Assembly: GCF_014596445.1 (NCBI RefSeq) | Contig: NZ_MECL01000158.1 | Location: forward strand, 46,350 to 110,349 | Length of the DNA stretch: 64,000 nt | Reading direction: 5' to 3' | Source: Streptomyces sp. CBMA29 | GTDB lineage: Bacteria > Actinomycetota > Actinomycetes > Streptomycetales > Streptomycetaceae | Part shown: piece by piece, positions 41,349 through 50,446 of the stretch | Numbering within the stretch: position 1 is the stretch's first letter | Layout of the letters: every line of letters starts with the position of its first letter | The notes under the pieces: generated by a model | The model's input: only the letters and a program-made list of their open reading frames with translations | Told to the model about the DNA's origin: nothing | The model's database searches: none | Made by a program: the position numbers and the translations under genes

Positions 41349-44300
41349 TCAGCGACCGGTCCTGAACACCGCCACCGTCCGCCCCGGCACGGTGAAGGTC
41401 CCGGTCCCCGCCGCGTACGTCGAGGTCCTGACGACCGGGTCGGTCCCGGCCGCCTGCACCGGGTGCAGGACGTACGAGGTCCCGCGCGCCGCGTCCACCC
41501 GCTGCTTCTGCGTGGTCGGCGTCGCGTTGAAGACGATCACCAGGTCACCGGCCTTCATGGTGATGACGCCCGGCGTCTCGTCGGGGCCCGACAGCGGGAA
41601 GGAGACCTTCTGTTGGACCTGGGCCGCGGTGCCGAGCCGGAAGGCGGGTTCGGCGGTGCGGATGCGCAGCAGATCCTGGTACGCGGCGGAGGCCGCGGTG
41701 ATCTGCGCGCAACCGGGGCTGAGCTGGGGCTGCGTCAACAGCGGCTTGGCGTAGGGCCACTTGGCCTGGTTGTCGGCCGCGGGTGGGAGTCCCCGGCCGA
41801 AGCCGGTGCCGTCGGCGCACTGCCAGTGGATGGCGTTGAACCAGTCCCCCGAGTCGAAGGAGTTGCGGTCGAGGGACTTGGAGCGCAGCAGGTCCGAGCC
41901 CGCCTGGTAGAGCGCGGGGCCCTGCGAGAGCGCGGCGGTCGCCTCGGCGACGACCTGCATACGGGCCCGGTCGGCGGCCGAGGTGGCGGCCGGGAGCTTG
42001 AAGGCGAGGGCGTCGTAGAGGGATTCGTTGTCGTGGGCGTCCACATAGGCGAGGGCGTCGCCGGGCGCGTCGGCGTATCCGGCGGGCGCGCCGTTGTAGT
42101 CGATCTCGGCTCCGGTGACCCGCTTGCCCGCCGAGTCGGTGAAGCCGAACTCCTTCAGGTTGCCGGTGAGTCCGACCTTGATGAGGTCCTGGTAGTGCAG
42201 CAGCCGGGCCCTCTGCTCGGCCGAAGTGCCGTTGTTCACCGACGCGTTGGGGTCGGTGTAGAGGCCGGAGGCGAAGCCCTGCACGCCGGGGTCCTCGTCG
42301 AAGGGGCTGCCGCCGCGTACGGCGTCGCGCGCCCGGTCGGAGAAGGTCGCGATGCCGGTGCCCGCCATGTTGGCCTGGGTGGCCTGCACGAAGCGGGCGT
42401 TGTCGGCGACCTCGCCGAAGTTCCAGCCCTCCCCGTAGAGGATGATCTTCTTGCCGTCCACGCCGTCGTGACGGAGCGTCAGTGCGTCGAGGGCCTTGCG
42501 GACGGCGAGGATGTTCGCCTTGGGGTGGTGGCCCATCAGGTCAAAGCGGAAGCCGTCGACCTTGTACTCCTTGGCCCACGTGACGATCGAGTCCACGACG
42601 AGCTTGCCCATCATGGTGTTCTCGGGCGCGGTGTTGGCGCAGCAGGTGGAGGTGGCGACCGAGCCGTCCGGCATCAGCCGCTGGTAGTAGCCGGGCACGA
42701 TCTTGTCGAGGACGGAGGTGTCGGCCTGTCCGGCCGAGGAGGTGTGGTTGTAGACGACGTCCATGACCACGCGCAGGCCCGCGTTGTTGAGGCCCTGCAC
42801 CATCTGCCGGAATTCCGTGGTGCGTTGGGGCCCGTCCGGGTTCTTGGCGTACGAGCCCTCGGGCACGGTGAAGTGGTAAGGGTCGTAACCCCAGTTGTAC
42901 GCGTCCTTCGCCGCGACCGCTGCCACGCACGCCTGTTGCTGCTCGCTGTCGGGCGCGTACGAGGCCAGGTCGCAGGCGGGCTTCGCCTGGTCCCGTTCGC
43001 GTTCGGGCACGGTCGAGAAGTCGAAGGCGGGCAGCAGGTGGACGTAAGTGACGCCTGCCGCGGCGAGCGCCTTGAGGTGGGTCATGCCCGCGGACGACGT
43101 ATCGGTGAAGGCCGCGTATTTCCCGCGGTCGGCGGCCGGGACGGTGCTGTCGGCGACCGAGAAGTCGCGGATGTGCAGCTCCTGGATCTGCGCCCGGCTG
43201 ATCGGGGCCGCGGCCGGTTTGGCCTGCCGCGCCCAGCCCTTGGGGGCGAGCTTCGGGTCGTCCAGGTCGACCAGCAGGCTGCGCTCGGAGTCGGTGGTCA
43301 GCGCGACCGAGTAGGGGTCGGTGACCTTGTTGACCACAAGCTTCTGGACGCTGGGCGCCCAGACGGTGACGTCGTACAGATACGTCTTCCCGGTCCACGA
43401 CCGGCTGCCGGTCACCGACCAGACGCCGCTGGCCCTGTCGCGCCGCATCGGTACGGTCCTGCCGTCGATCTCCACGCTCACCCGTTGCGCGGTCGGCGCC
43501 CACAGCGACAGGCTCGGGGTGCCGTACGTGAAGACCGGACCGAGGGTGTGCTTCGCGGCGGCGGCGCCGTAGACCGCGTCGAGCACGCCCTGGGTCTGGA
43601 CGCCGGTCGCGACCAACAGGGCCCCGTTTGCGGCGCGTTGGGTGGCGATGAGCTGGCCGCTGAGCGCGTCGGTGGCGCGGGCCCGGTCGCGCGGGTCGAT
43701 GGTGAAGGCCGAATACCCCTTGAGCTGTGGGTATTTGGTGAGCTGGGCGGTGGTGAGGCCGGTTGCGACCTTCGTCAGCCGCAGCCACTTGCCCTCGCTG
43801 GAGAGCGCGCCGTCCTTGACGGTGATGCCGCCGTCAAGTGCGTAGACGAGCTGCTGGGAGGCCGACGCGGCGTTGGTCTGCCAGGCGACGGTGTCACGGT
43901 CGATCCACTGGGCCTGCGACTTGGTGAGGTCCAAGTCAGCTCCTGATCCCTGGGGTTGCGGCAGCAGATACTTTTCCGTGCCGCCGAGCAGCCACACCTC
44001 GTGGCCGTTCCCGGTCAGGTCGAGCGACTGGTCGCTGGGCAGGTCCTTCGCGTCGCCGTTGTGCAGGATGTAGCTGAGCGCGGTGGCTCCGGCGGCGAGC
44101 GGGACCTCGTACACCGCGCCGTAGGAGTCGATCCGGGTCGGCCGGATGGGCGACGACCAGTCGGTGGGGGTGGCCGCGCCGGTCCAGACGTGCAGGCCCC
44201 AGCCGGTGTAGTCCGCGTCCGAACGGTGGTAGTGCAGCACGGCCTTGCCGGTGTCCTGCGGCGGGTAAGCGCCGTCCGGCGCGGTCGTGGCCACGTCCGG

Positions 44301-46793
44301 GCTGCCCTGCTTGATCCACACCTCGCCGGTCGCGGTGAGGTCGATCGCGCGGTCGCCGTCGGTGTCCTTGACGCCGTCCTTGTTCACGACGATGAAGCCG
44401 ACCGTGGACGCGCCGGGCTTGAGCTTCACATAGGCGAAGGCGCCGTACGCGTCACGGCCGGTGAAGGCGTGGCCCGCCGGGTACGTGGTGGCCTCGCCGT
44501 CGGCGATGTCGCCCCATGCGTACAGGCCCCAGTCCGCGTAGTCCCCGTCCGCGCGCTGGTAGTGGACCACCGCGTAGTCGTGGCTGATCGCGGTGGGCGG
44601 CGGGGTGACCGGCGTCGTGCCGGTGCTGGTCGCGGCGGTGGCCGCGGCCGTACGTCCGGCGGCGTCCACCACAACGGCCTTGTACCGTACGGGCGTTCCG
44701 GCCGCCGTCTTCGGGTCGATCGTCTGCGTCACCTTGTACGGGGCGTGGTCGGCCGAACCGAGCACCTGCCACTTGGCGTTGCCGGTCTGGGCGGCGAAGA
44801 CGACCCGGTTGAGCGGGCTTTGGGCGCCGCTGACGTCGGCCGTCAGCTCGACGGTGCCGGTGGCGCCCGCCTCGGGCGCGGTAAGGGTGATCGTCGGCTT
44901 CGCGGCGGGTGCGGGCAGGGGCTTGGCGGCCTGGTAGACCACCGAACTCAGCGCGGGCACGGTGATGTTGAGCGAGCCGTCGGTGCCGGTGACGACCGTG
45001 CCGGTCGTCCCGTACAGCGCACGGTAGGCGGCCTTCGCCGCGCCCGCCGCCGGGATCGTGACCGTCTTCGCGGTCGTCGCGTTGTTGACCGCCACCAGGT
45101 AGTCGTCGCGGGTCTTCGCGTCCGTGCGGGAGTACGCGTAGACGCCGGCCGTCGTGCCGGGCTCCGCGTACCGCTCGGTCTGCACGCCGTCGCGCAGCGC
45201 CGGGTGATCCTTCGTCAGTTTCGACAGCGCGGCGATGGCGCGGTAGAGCGGGTGCGTGGTGTCGTACGCGTCGCTCGCGTGGGTGCGGGTGGTGCCGATC
45301 TCGTCGTCGTCCAGGTAGTCGGCGACCTTCGAGGCGAACATCGTCTGGCGGGCGTCCTTGTCGCCGCCCGCGCCCGTGAAGCCCTGCTCGTCGCCGTAGT
45401 AGACGACGGGGTTGCCGCGGCCGAGGAACATCAACTCATTGGCCAGCCGGTCCCGTTGGAGCAGTTCGGCGTCGTCCGCCGTGGGGTTGTCCTGCTTCAG
45501 GAAGGAGCCGATCCGGCCCATGTCGTGGTTGCCGAGGAAGGTGACCTCCTCGTACGCGTTCGCCTTGTCCGTCGTGTAGCGGTAGTCCTGGCCGTAGACC
45601 CCGGCGAGTTTCGCGGGCGCCGCGCCCTGCGAGGCGTAGGCGCGGGCCGCGTCCTGGAAGGGGAAGTCGAGCGTCGCGTCGAGACGGCCCTGCGTGACGT
45701 ACGGCGAGGTGATCGCCGGGTCGGCGGAGTACGTCTCGCCGAACATGAAGAAGTTCGGCCGGCCGTGCTTGGCCGCGTAGTCGTCCAGCGCGGTCGCCCA
45801 CTGCGTCCAGAACGGCAGGTCGACGTTCTTCACCGTGTCGATCCGGAAGCCGTCGATCGCGAAGTCCTTGACCCACTTCTCGTAGATCCGCTCCATGCCG
45901 CTGACGACCTCGGGGCGCTCCGTCCACAGGTCGTCCAGGCCGCTGAAGTCGCCCTGGTCCGCGCTCTCACCGGCGAAGGTCGAGTCGCCGCGGTTGTGGT
46001 ACATCGTCGGGTCGTTGAGCCAGGCCGGCACCTTCGCGTTCTTCTGGTCCGCGGGCACGGTGGGCGTGCGCGGGAAGGAGGCCGCGTCGACCTTCGGGAA
46101 CTTCTTCTTGCCGTCCGCGTAGTCGCTGTCGTCGAAGGGGGTGCCGTCCGCGCTCAGGTACGGGAAGGCGCCCTTGGAAAGGTAGTTGTAGGTGTTCTCG
46201 GCGTTGCCGATGACGTCGGCCGTGTGGTTCGTGATCACGTCGAAGAAGATCTTCATGCCCTTGGCGTGGGCCGCCGTGATCAGCCTGCGCAGGTCGTCGT
46301 TGGACCCGAAGTGCGGGTCCACCTGTGTGAAGTCCGTGATCCAGTACCCGTGGTACCCGGCGCTGGCGTCCGCGCCCGTGCCCTGCACCGGGCGGTTCTT
46401 GAAGATCGGCGCCATCCAGATCGCGGTGGTGCCCAGGCCCTTGATGTAATCCAGCTTCTGCGTCAGGCCCTTGAGGTCACCGCCCTGGTAAAAGCCCTTG
46501 TCCGTGGGGTCGTACCCGGTGGTCAGCCTGCCGCCGGTCAGACCGCCCTTGTCGTTGGCCTTGTCCCCGTTGGCGAAGCGGTCCGGCATCACGAAGTAGA
46601 ACTGCTCACGCGTGGCGTCGTGCCGCGCGGGTTGCGCGGCGAGCGCCGCGTCGGACGGCGGCTTCGGCGGCGGCGCCGCCCCGTGCGCGACCGCGGCCGG
46701 TACGACGAGCGCCGCGAGCGCGGCCAGCACCGTGACGACGGCGGTCCGCCGCACTCGTTGACGTCTAGCGGGCAGCCTGAACGGCAGGGCCAC
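41349..46793 (-). CDS. Secreted alpha-amylase/pullulanase fusion
   Basis: 1814 residues from GTG 46793 (AAGGAG upstream). Signal peptide about 1-38. The first GH13 module (about 60-640) has its triad D319 (DGFRIDT), E353 (FMFGETYS) and D424 (FLGNHD). A beta-sandwich linker and two pullulanase-type starch-binding repeats (HYQRADGDYADWGLYAWG and HYHRSDADYTGWGLHVW) follow. An N-terminal pullulanase domain precedes the second GH13 module (about 1200-1814), with D1418 (DGFRFDLMG), E1455 (LYGEGWNFG) and D1588 (VDAHDN). It should cut both alpha-1,4 and alpha-1,6 links of starch or glycogen outside the cell and supply maltodextrins to MalEFG. Confidence 0.93.
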   Translation of the reverse strand: MALPFRLPARRQRVRRTAVVTVLAALAALVVPAAVAHGAAPPPKPPSDAALAAQPARHDATREQFYFVMPDRFANGDKANDKGGLTGGRLTTGYDPTDKGFYQGGDLKGLTQKLDYIKGLGTTAIWMAPIFKNRPVQGTGADASAGYHGYWITDFTQVDPHFGSNDDLRRLITAAHAKGMKIFFDVITNHTADVIGNAENTYNYLSKGAFPYLSADGTPFDDSDYADGKKKFPKVDAASFPRTPTVPADQKNAKVPAWLNDPTMYHNRGDSTFAGESADQGDFSGLDDLWTERPEVVSGMERIYEKWVKDFAIDGFRIDTVKNVDLPFWTQWATALDDYAAKHGRPNFFMFGETYSADPAITSPYVTQGRLDATLDFPFQDAARAYASQGAAPAKLAGVYGQDYRYTTDKANAYEEVTFLGNHDMGRIGSFLKQDNPTADDAELLQRDRLANELMFLGRGNPVVYYGDEQGFTGAGGDKDARQTMFASKVADYLDDDEIGTTRTHASDAYDTTHPLYRAIAALSKLTKDHPALRDGVQTERYAEPGTTAGVYAYSRTDAKTRDDYLVAVNNATTAKTVTIPAAGAAKAAYRALYGTTGTVVTGTDGSLNITVPALSSVVYQAAKPLPAPAAKPTITLTAPEAGATGTVELTADVSGAQSPLNRVVFAAQTGNAKWQVLGSADHAPYKVTQTIDPKTAAGTPVRYKAVVVDAAGRTAAATAATSTGTTPVTPPPTAISHDYAVVHYQRADGDYADWGLYAWGDIADGEATTYPAGHAFTGRDAYGAFAYVKLKPGASTVGFIVVNKDGVKDTDGDRAIDLTATGEVWIKQGSPDVATTAPDGAYPPQDTGKAVLHYHRSDADYTGWGLHVWTGAATPTDWSSPIRPTRIDSYGAVYEVPLAAGATALSYILHNGDAKDLPSDQSLDLTGNGHEVWLLGGTEKYLLPQPQGSGADLDLTKSQAQWIDRDTVAWQTNAASASQQLVYALDGGITVKDGALSSEGKWLRLTKVATGLTTAQLTKYPQLKGYSAFTIDPRDRARATDALSGQLIATQRAANGALLVATGVQTQGVLDAVYGAAAAKHTLGPVFTYGTPSLSLWAPTAQRVSVEIDGRTVPMRRDRASGVWSVTGSRSWTGKTYLYDVTVWAPSVQKLVVNKVTDPYSVALTTDSERSLLVDLDDPKLAPKGWARQAKPAAAPISRAQIQELHIRDFSVADSTVPAADRGKYAAFTDTSSAGMTHLKALAAAGVTYVHLLPAFDFSTVPERERDQAKPACDLASYAPDSEQQQACVAAVAAKDAYNWGYDPYHFTVPEGSYAKNPDGPQRTTEFRQMVQGLNNAGLRVVMDVVYNHTSSAGQADTSVLDKIVPGYYQRLMPDGSVATSTCCANTAPENTMMGKLVVDSIVTWAKEYKVDGFRFDLMGHHPKANILAVRKALDALTLRHDGVDGKKIILYGEGWNFGEVADNARFVQATQANMAGTGIATFSDRARDAVRGGSPFDEDPGVQGFASGLYTDPNASVNNGTSAEQRARLLHYQDLIKVGLTGNLKEFGFTDSAGKRVTGAEIDYNGAPAGYADAPGDALAYVDAHDNESLYDALAFKLPAATSAADRARMQVVAEATAALSQGPALYQAGSDLLRSKSLDRNSFDSGDWFNAIHWQCADGTGFGRGLPPAADNQAKWPYAKPLLTQPQLSPGCAQITAASAAYQDLLRIRTAEPAFRLGTAAQVQQKVSFPLSGPDETPGVITMKAGDLVIVFNATPTTQKQRVDAARGTSYVLHPVQAAGTDPVVRTSTYAAGTGTFTVPGRTVAVFRTGR

Positions 46794-46933
46794 GGGCGGT
46801 TCTCCTTGCGACTACTCCGCCTGACGGCGGAAAGGACACAGCCTCGCGCCGGGACCCCACGCGCATGAAAACCCGGTGCAGCTCCGGCATCGGCGCCGGA
46901 ACGAACTTGACCGGGACCGTATCCCCGCCGAAG

Positions 46934-46958
46934 CCCTTACAGCAAGACCTTGTAAGGG
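46934..46958 (-). promoter_or_regulatory. Inverted repeat upstream of the amylopullulanase gene
   Basis: CCCTTACA and TGTAAGGG flank AGCAAGACC-like sequence 140 bp upstream of the start. Read on the gene's strand it gives CTTACAAGG and CTTGCTGTAAG, related to the MalR site CTTGCAG seen upstream of malE. It is a candidate MalR operator. Confidence 0.5.
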
Positions 46959-47048
46959 ATTTCATCCGCGATCGGTTCGCCACCGCCCCCAACTCCCCGC
47001 CGGTCGCCGCGTTCACGCCCACCGGGTCTCGCCGCGCTGACGGCATGG

Positions 47049-48215
47049 TCAGCGGCTCTCCACGACCTGGGCCGGGTCGTCCAGCCACGGGCGGGCGGCA
47101 CCGTCCGCTCCGACGGTCAGTCCGAACCGGCCGATTCCGGGGCTGCCGCGCCCGGCCCACCACGTCAACGCCCGTTCCACCTCGTCCCACAGGCGGCGGG
47201 GCCCGTGCTGGTATGTGGTCCCGGCGGGGAATTCGGTCGCGGCCCACGACCGGCTTCGGAGGTCGAAGAACCATGCCTTCGCCGTCCCGTCGTCCGACCG
47301 GTTGAGCACGTGTGCGCAGTGCGGCACGCACAGGCCGAGGACGAAACGCGCGGTGTCGTAACGCTGTCCGAGGTCGTCCGGGGTGAGGGTCGTCCGGGAG
47401 ACGGCGGCGTCTCCCGGGTATGTCTGGACGTGCGAGCGGAATCTCGCCCAGTCCAGCCGCTGGTCCCTGAGCTTCATGAATTCGACCATCCGCAGGAAGG
47501 GCCCTGACGCGCGGCCGTCCTCGCCGACGGTCAGCCTGACCAGGGCGTCCTGGTCGCTGTAGTGCGTCCCCCACGGCGCGAGGATCAGTCCGCCGGGCCG
47601 GGTCTGCGCCAACCAGCGCGGCGGCAGGGCGCGTACGCCCGCCGTAACGATCACCCGGTCGTACGGCGCGCCGCCCGGCCATCCGTCCGTCCCGTCCGCA
47701 CAGACCACCTCAGGCTCAAGTCCCGCTCGTCGCAGCGCCTTTCGGGCGCGGTCCGCGACCTCCGGGTCGATCTCGACGCTCACCACGTTCTCGTCGCCCA
47801 AGCGGTGTGCGAGCAGGCCCGCGTTCCACCCGGTACCGGTGCCGACTTCCAGGACCCGCATGCCGTCGCGCACGTCCAGGTCCCGCAGCATGGCCGCCAC
47901 GACGGACGGCATGCTCGCCGAACTCGTCGCTACGGTTCCGGGTTCGCCGCCCGTGTGCCGCCCGTCGTCCCACTGCGTCACGAGCGGCACATTCGCGTAC
48001 GACGCCCGGTGCCACGCCTCGGGCTCACGGTCTCTGGACACCGTCCTGCTACCGCCCGAGGCCATGTCGTGCGCCCAGACCAGATCCGGCAGGAACAGTT
48101 CACGCGGCACGTCCGCGAACGCCGCCGCCCACTCGGGCGTCAGCGCACCGCTCTCCCGGAGGAGCCGCGCCAGTTCGTCACCGGCGCGGCCCTCCGGTTC
48201 GGGTTGGCTCCTCAC
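47049..48215 (-). CDS. PCMT-like methyltransferase
   Basis: 388 residues from GTG 48215. SAM-binding Rossmann core: MRVLEVGTGTGWNAGLLAHRLG (motif I), VVSVEIDPEVA, and RVIVTAGVRALPPRWLAQ. The N-terminal VPRELFLPDLVWAHD and SMPSVVAAML are as in protein-L-isoaspartate methyltransferases. The C-terminal 150 residues are extra. Stand-alone relatives in Streptomyces sit near XRE/ABM/HATPase genes or in peptide-modification loci. A GTGA overlap couples it to the HATPase-like gene. The real substrate (isoaspartyl protein or a peptide) is not clear. Confidence 0.75.
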   Translation of the reverse strand: MRSQPEPEGRAGDELARLLRESGALTPEWAAAFADVPRELFLPDLVWAHDMASGGSRTVSRDREPEAWHRASYANVPLVTQWDDGRHTGGEPGTVATSSASMPSVVAAMLRDLDVRDGMRVLEVGTGTGWNAGLLAHRLGDENVVSVEIDPEVADRARKALRRAGLEPEVVCADGTDGWPGGAPYDRVIVTAGVRALPPRWLAQTRPGGLILAPWGTHYSDQDALVRLTVGEDGRASGPFLRMVEFMKLRDQRLDWARFRSHVQTYPGDAAVSRTTLTPDDLGQRYDTARFVLGLCVPHCAHVLNRSDDGTAKAWFFDLRSRSWAATEFPAGTTYQHGPRRLWDEVERALTWWAGRGSPGIGRFGLTVGADGAARPWLDDPAQVVESR

Positions 48216-48640
48216 CTGCGGTGCTCGCCATCGCCCTCGGGCATCTCGCCGTCCGGGGGCGGCGGAGGCGGTGGCGTCCAGGGCTGCCCGGGAACGCTGT
48301 CCTCCCCGTCCCCGTCACCACCGTTCCGACACATCGGTCCCACCATGGCCAGATCCTCCCATCCCTCATCCACACGGACCCGTCCGGCGGAGCGCCGAAC
48401 GGGATCTTCGAGGGCGCCCACCGCACCCAACTCCAGCCGCGCCCATACCGTCTTTCCGACCGGAACCCGCAGGTGATGCCCAGTCTCCTTCGCCAGCGCG
48501 GCGACCAGCGCCAGGCCCCGGCCCCGCTCGTCGTCGATGCCCGCCTCCCGGACGCGGTGTCGCGCCGTGGAGACGCTTCTGAGAGTGGAGGGGAACTGCC
48601 GAACCCATCGCCGGGGAGCCGGTAAGCCGTTGGTGGTCAT
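48212..48640 (-). CDS. HATPase (anti-sigma-kinase-like) gene with the ATP-binding core deleted
   Basis: 142 residues. The N-terminus (RRWVRQFPSTLRSVSTARHRVREA) is the first strand-helix of RsbW-like HATPases, and GIDDERGRGLALVAALA is the G2 box that normally lies about 70 residues further on. The N box and G1 region between them are missing, yet the frame is intact. A Pro-rich tail (PPPPPPP) follows. It cannot bind ATP in the usual way and may be a decaying gene or a protein kept for another role. It overlaps the methyltransferase gene (GTGA) and faces the ABM/XRE operon across a large palindrome. Confidence 0.65.
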   Translation of the reverse strand: MTTNGLPAPRRWVRQFPSTLRSVSTARHRVREAGIDDERGRGLALVAALAKETGHHLRVPVGKTVWARLELGAVGALEDPVRRSAGRVRVDEGWEDLAMVGPMCRNGGDGDGEDSVPGQPWTPPPPPPPDGEMPEGDGEHRR

Positions 48641-48700
48641 GGGAGTTCGCGCCTCCTCGTCTCCTTCGCCGCGTCGTACAGCAGCGCCACCTCGAAGCTA

Positions 48701-48736
48701 CTAACAGTATTTCTGCTAGTCAAGAATTACTGTTAG
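48701..48736. promoter_or_regulatory. 36-bp palindromic operator between divergent HATPase and ABM operons
   Basis: CTAACAGTA and TACTGTTAG are perfect 9-bp arms, and similarity continues inward (TTTCTG-CTAG against AATTCTTGACTAG read back). It sits in the only strikingly AT-rich stretch of the region, between genes starting at 48640 (minus) and 48798 (plus). The XRE regulator at 49121 is the obvious binding partner. Confidence 0.65.
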
Positions 48737-48797
48737 CTTTAGGGAGAGCTTCTGCTGTGGGAGACTCCCTGAACGCTGACTCAGAAGAGGTGTGACC

Positions 48798-49124
48798 ATG
48801 GGATTCGGCCTGGTGGTGCGGTTCACGGCGCGGGACGCGGAGTCGGCCGTGGCGTTCGACGGCTTGATGGCGGAGACGCTGGAAGGCATCAAGGGTGAGC
48901 CGGGAACGCTCGTGTACGTGAACCACTCCGTGCCGGACGAGCCCAACGTCCGCGTTTTCTATGAGCTATACGCGGACCGGGCAGCCTTTGACCGGCACGA
49001 GGAGCAGCCACACGTGAAGCGGTTCCTGGCCGATCGGGGGCGGTATCTCCACTCCACCGAAGTCACGTTCCTTGAGGAAGTGGCGGGCAAGGGCATCCCC
49101 GAGAGTGAGAAGCGGCAGAAATGA
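48798..49124 (+). CDS. ABM-domain (antibiotic biosynthesis monooxygenase-like) protein
   Basis: 108 residues, a single ferredoxin-like ABM domain: LVVRFTARDAESAVAFDGLM, EPGTLVYVNHSV, YELYADRAAFDRHEEQPHVKRF. Such dimers act as cofactor-free oxygenases or unknown small-molecule enzymes. ATG 48798 has AGAGG 8 bp upstream; GTG 48792 is an alternative. The stop overlaps the XRE start (ATGA), so the two are one operon under the palindromic operator. Confidence 0.78.
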   Translation: MGFGLVVRFTARDAESAVAFDGLMAETLEGIKGEPGTLVYVNHSVPDEPNVRVFYELYADRAAFDRHEEQPHVKRFLADRGRYLHSTEVTFLEEVAGKGIPESEKRQK

Positions 49125-50365
49125 CGTCCGAGGAACGCCGCGCCTTCGGCGCACGGGTGGCGCGGCTCAGGTCTCAACGCGGTCTCACCCAAGCCGAGTT
49201 GGCCCGGCGGATCTCCCGCACCGCGAGCTGGATGTCGCAAGTGGAGCGCGGGGTGCAGCCCGTGGTCCGGCTCGACGTACTGCGCCTCTTGGCGGACGGC
49301 CTCGGCGTCTCGGTGAACGCGTTGCAGCCGGGCGCGTTGGAGGAAACGCCCGCGCCGCCTCCCACGCGCGAAGAGCCGAATGACCTTGACGCCACACGGC
49401 TGTTGATCTCGGGGCACCCGGCCCTGGACGCACTGTTCGGGGCGGGGCCCGACGTACGGGACGCCGACCTCGCCGCATTCGAGCACAGCGTCGATACGGC
49501 GTGGGACCTGGCCCACGCGGCCAGGTTCACCGAGCTGAACACGGTGCTCGCACCGCTGCTTCCCCGGCTTGAGGCAGCCGCACGCACCGCGGCACGCCCC
49601 GAGGCACAGGCCGCCTTGCACGCGCTCCTCGGCCGTCTGTACCAGGCCGTGTCAGCGGCATTCGCCCGGCAAGGCGAGTCGGACGCCGCCTGGGTCGCCG
49701 CTGACCGGGCGATCCGTTCGGCGGAGCAGTCGGAACAGCCCTACGCCGTGGGCGCGGCGGTCTTCCGGCTGACCCAGGCGTTCATGCGCGCCCAGCGGCT
49801 GGATCAGGCGGAGCACGCGGCCACCAGCGCTGTTGGCGCATTGCACGTCCACATTGAGCGAGAACGGACCACGCCTCCGGAGGCGTGGTCCGTTCTCGGG
49901 GCTCTTCACCTCGTACTCGCACTCGTACATGCCAGGGCGGGCCGTCGGACCGAAGCACGGGCGGAGATCACGAAGGCTCGCGAGACCGCCGGACGCCTCG
50001 GCGAGAACCGTAACGACTTCAACCTGGAGTTCGGACCGACCAACGTCGAAGTCTGGGCGATCGCTGTCGCCATCGACCTCGGCGACGCGGGCGAAGCCCT
50101 CGACATCGGCCAAGGGCTCGACACTTCCGGGCTGTCCACGGAACGGCGATCGCGCCTGCTGATCGACCTCGCGCGGGCGCACACCCAACGGCGCCAGGTC
50201 GGCGAGGCGTTGGCGTGCCTGCTGAGCGCCGAGGAACTGGCTGCGGAGTCAGTACGCGCGAGTGCCGCCGCACGTGACTGCGTACGCGAACTGCTCCTCG
50301 TCTCGGGCCGCACCGCGCCCTCCGAACTCCTGGAACTCGCGCGCCGATCGGACAGCGCTCCCTAG
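49121..50365 (+). CDS. XRE-family regulator with TPR-like C-terminal domain
   Basis: 414 residues. The N-terminal helix-turn-helix (ARLRSQRGLTQAELARRISR then TASWMSQVERG, residues 13-44) is followed by an alpha-helical repeat region (about 95-405). Actinobacterial regulators of this design often use the repeats to sense peptides or hormones and control the adjacent operon. It is coupled to the ABM gene. Its coding sequence contains a perfect 40-bp palindrome at 49859-49898 (encoding ERERTTPPEAWSVL), not expected by chance. Confidence 0.82.
   Translation: MTSEERRAFGARVARLRSQRGLTQAELARRISRTASWMSQVERGVQPVVRLDVLRLLADGLGVSVNALQPGALEETPAPPPTREEPNDLDATRLLISGHPALDALFGAGPDVRDADLAAFEHSVDTAWDLAHAARFTELNTVLAPLLPRLEAAARTAARPEAQAALHALLGRLYQAVSAAFARQGESDAAWVAADRAIRSAEQSEQPYAVGAAVFRLTQAFMRAQRLDQAEHAATSAVGALHVHIERERTTPPEAWSVLGALHLVLALVHARAGRRTEARAEITKARETAGRLGENRNDFNLEFGPTNVEVWAIAVAIDLGDAGEALDIGQGLDTSGLSTERRSRLLIDLARAHTQRRQVGEALACLLSAEELAAESVRASAAARDCVRELLLVSGRTAPSELLELARRSDSAP
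49859..49898. repeat. Perfect 40-bp palindrome inside the XRE gene
   Basis: Positions 49859-49878 are followed directly by their exact reverse complement (49879-49898), with no loop. Arms start CGAGAACGGACCACGCCTCC. The codons read through it as ERERTTPPEAWSVL. Confidence 0.85.
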
Positions 50366-50446
50366 CCCGGCGGCCTTCGTGGCCTCGTCCAACAGCAGGT
50401 ACAGCAGGTACAGCAGGCCGACGAGGCTGGTGCGGCTTTCAGCATG

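Noticed and set aside
41112..46868. Two very long plus-strand frames (944 and 970 codons) opposite the amylopullulanase
   Set aside because: Antisense shadows with no recognisable motif; the minus-strand gene has two full GH13 triads.
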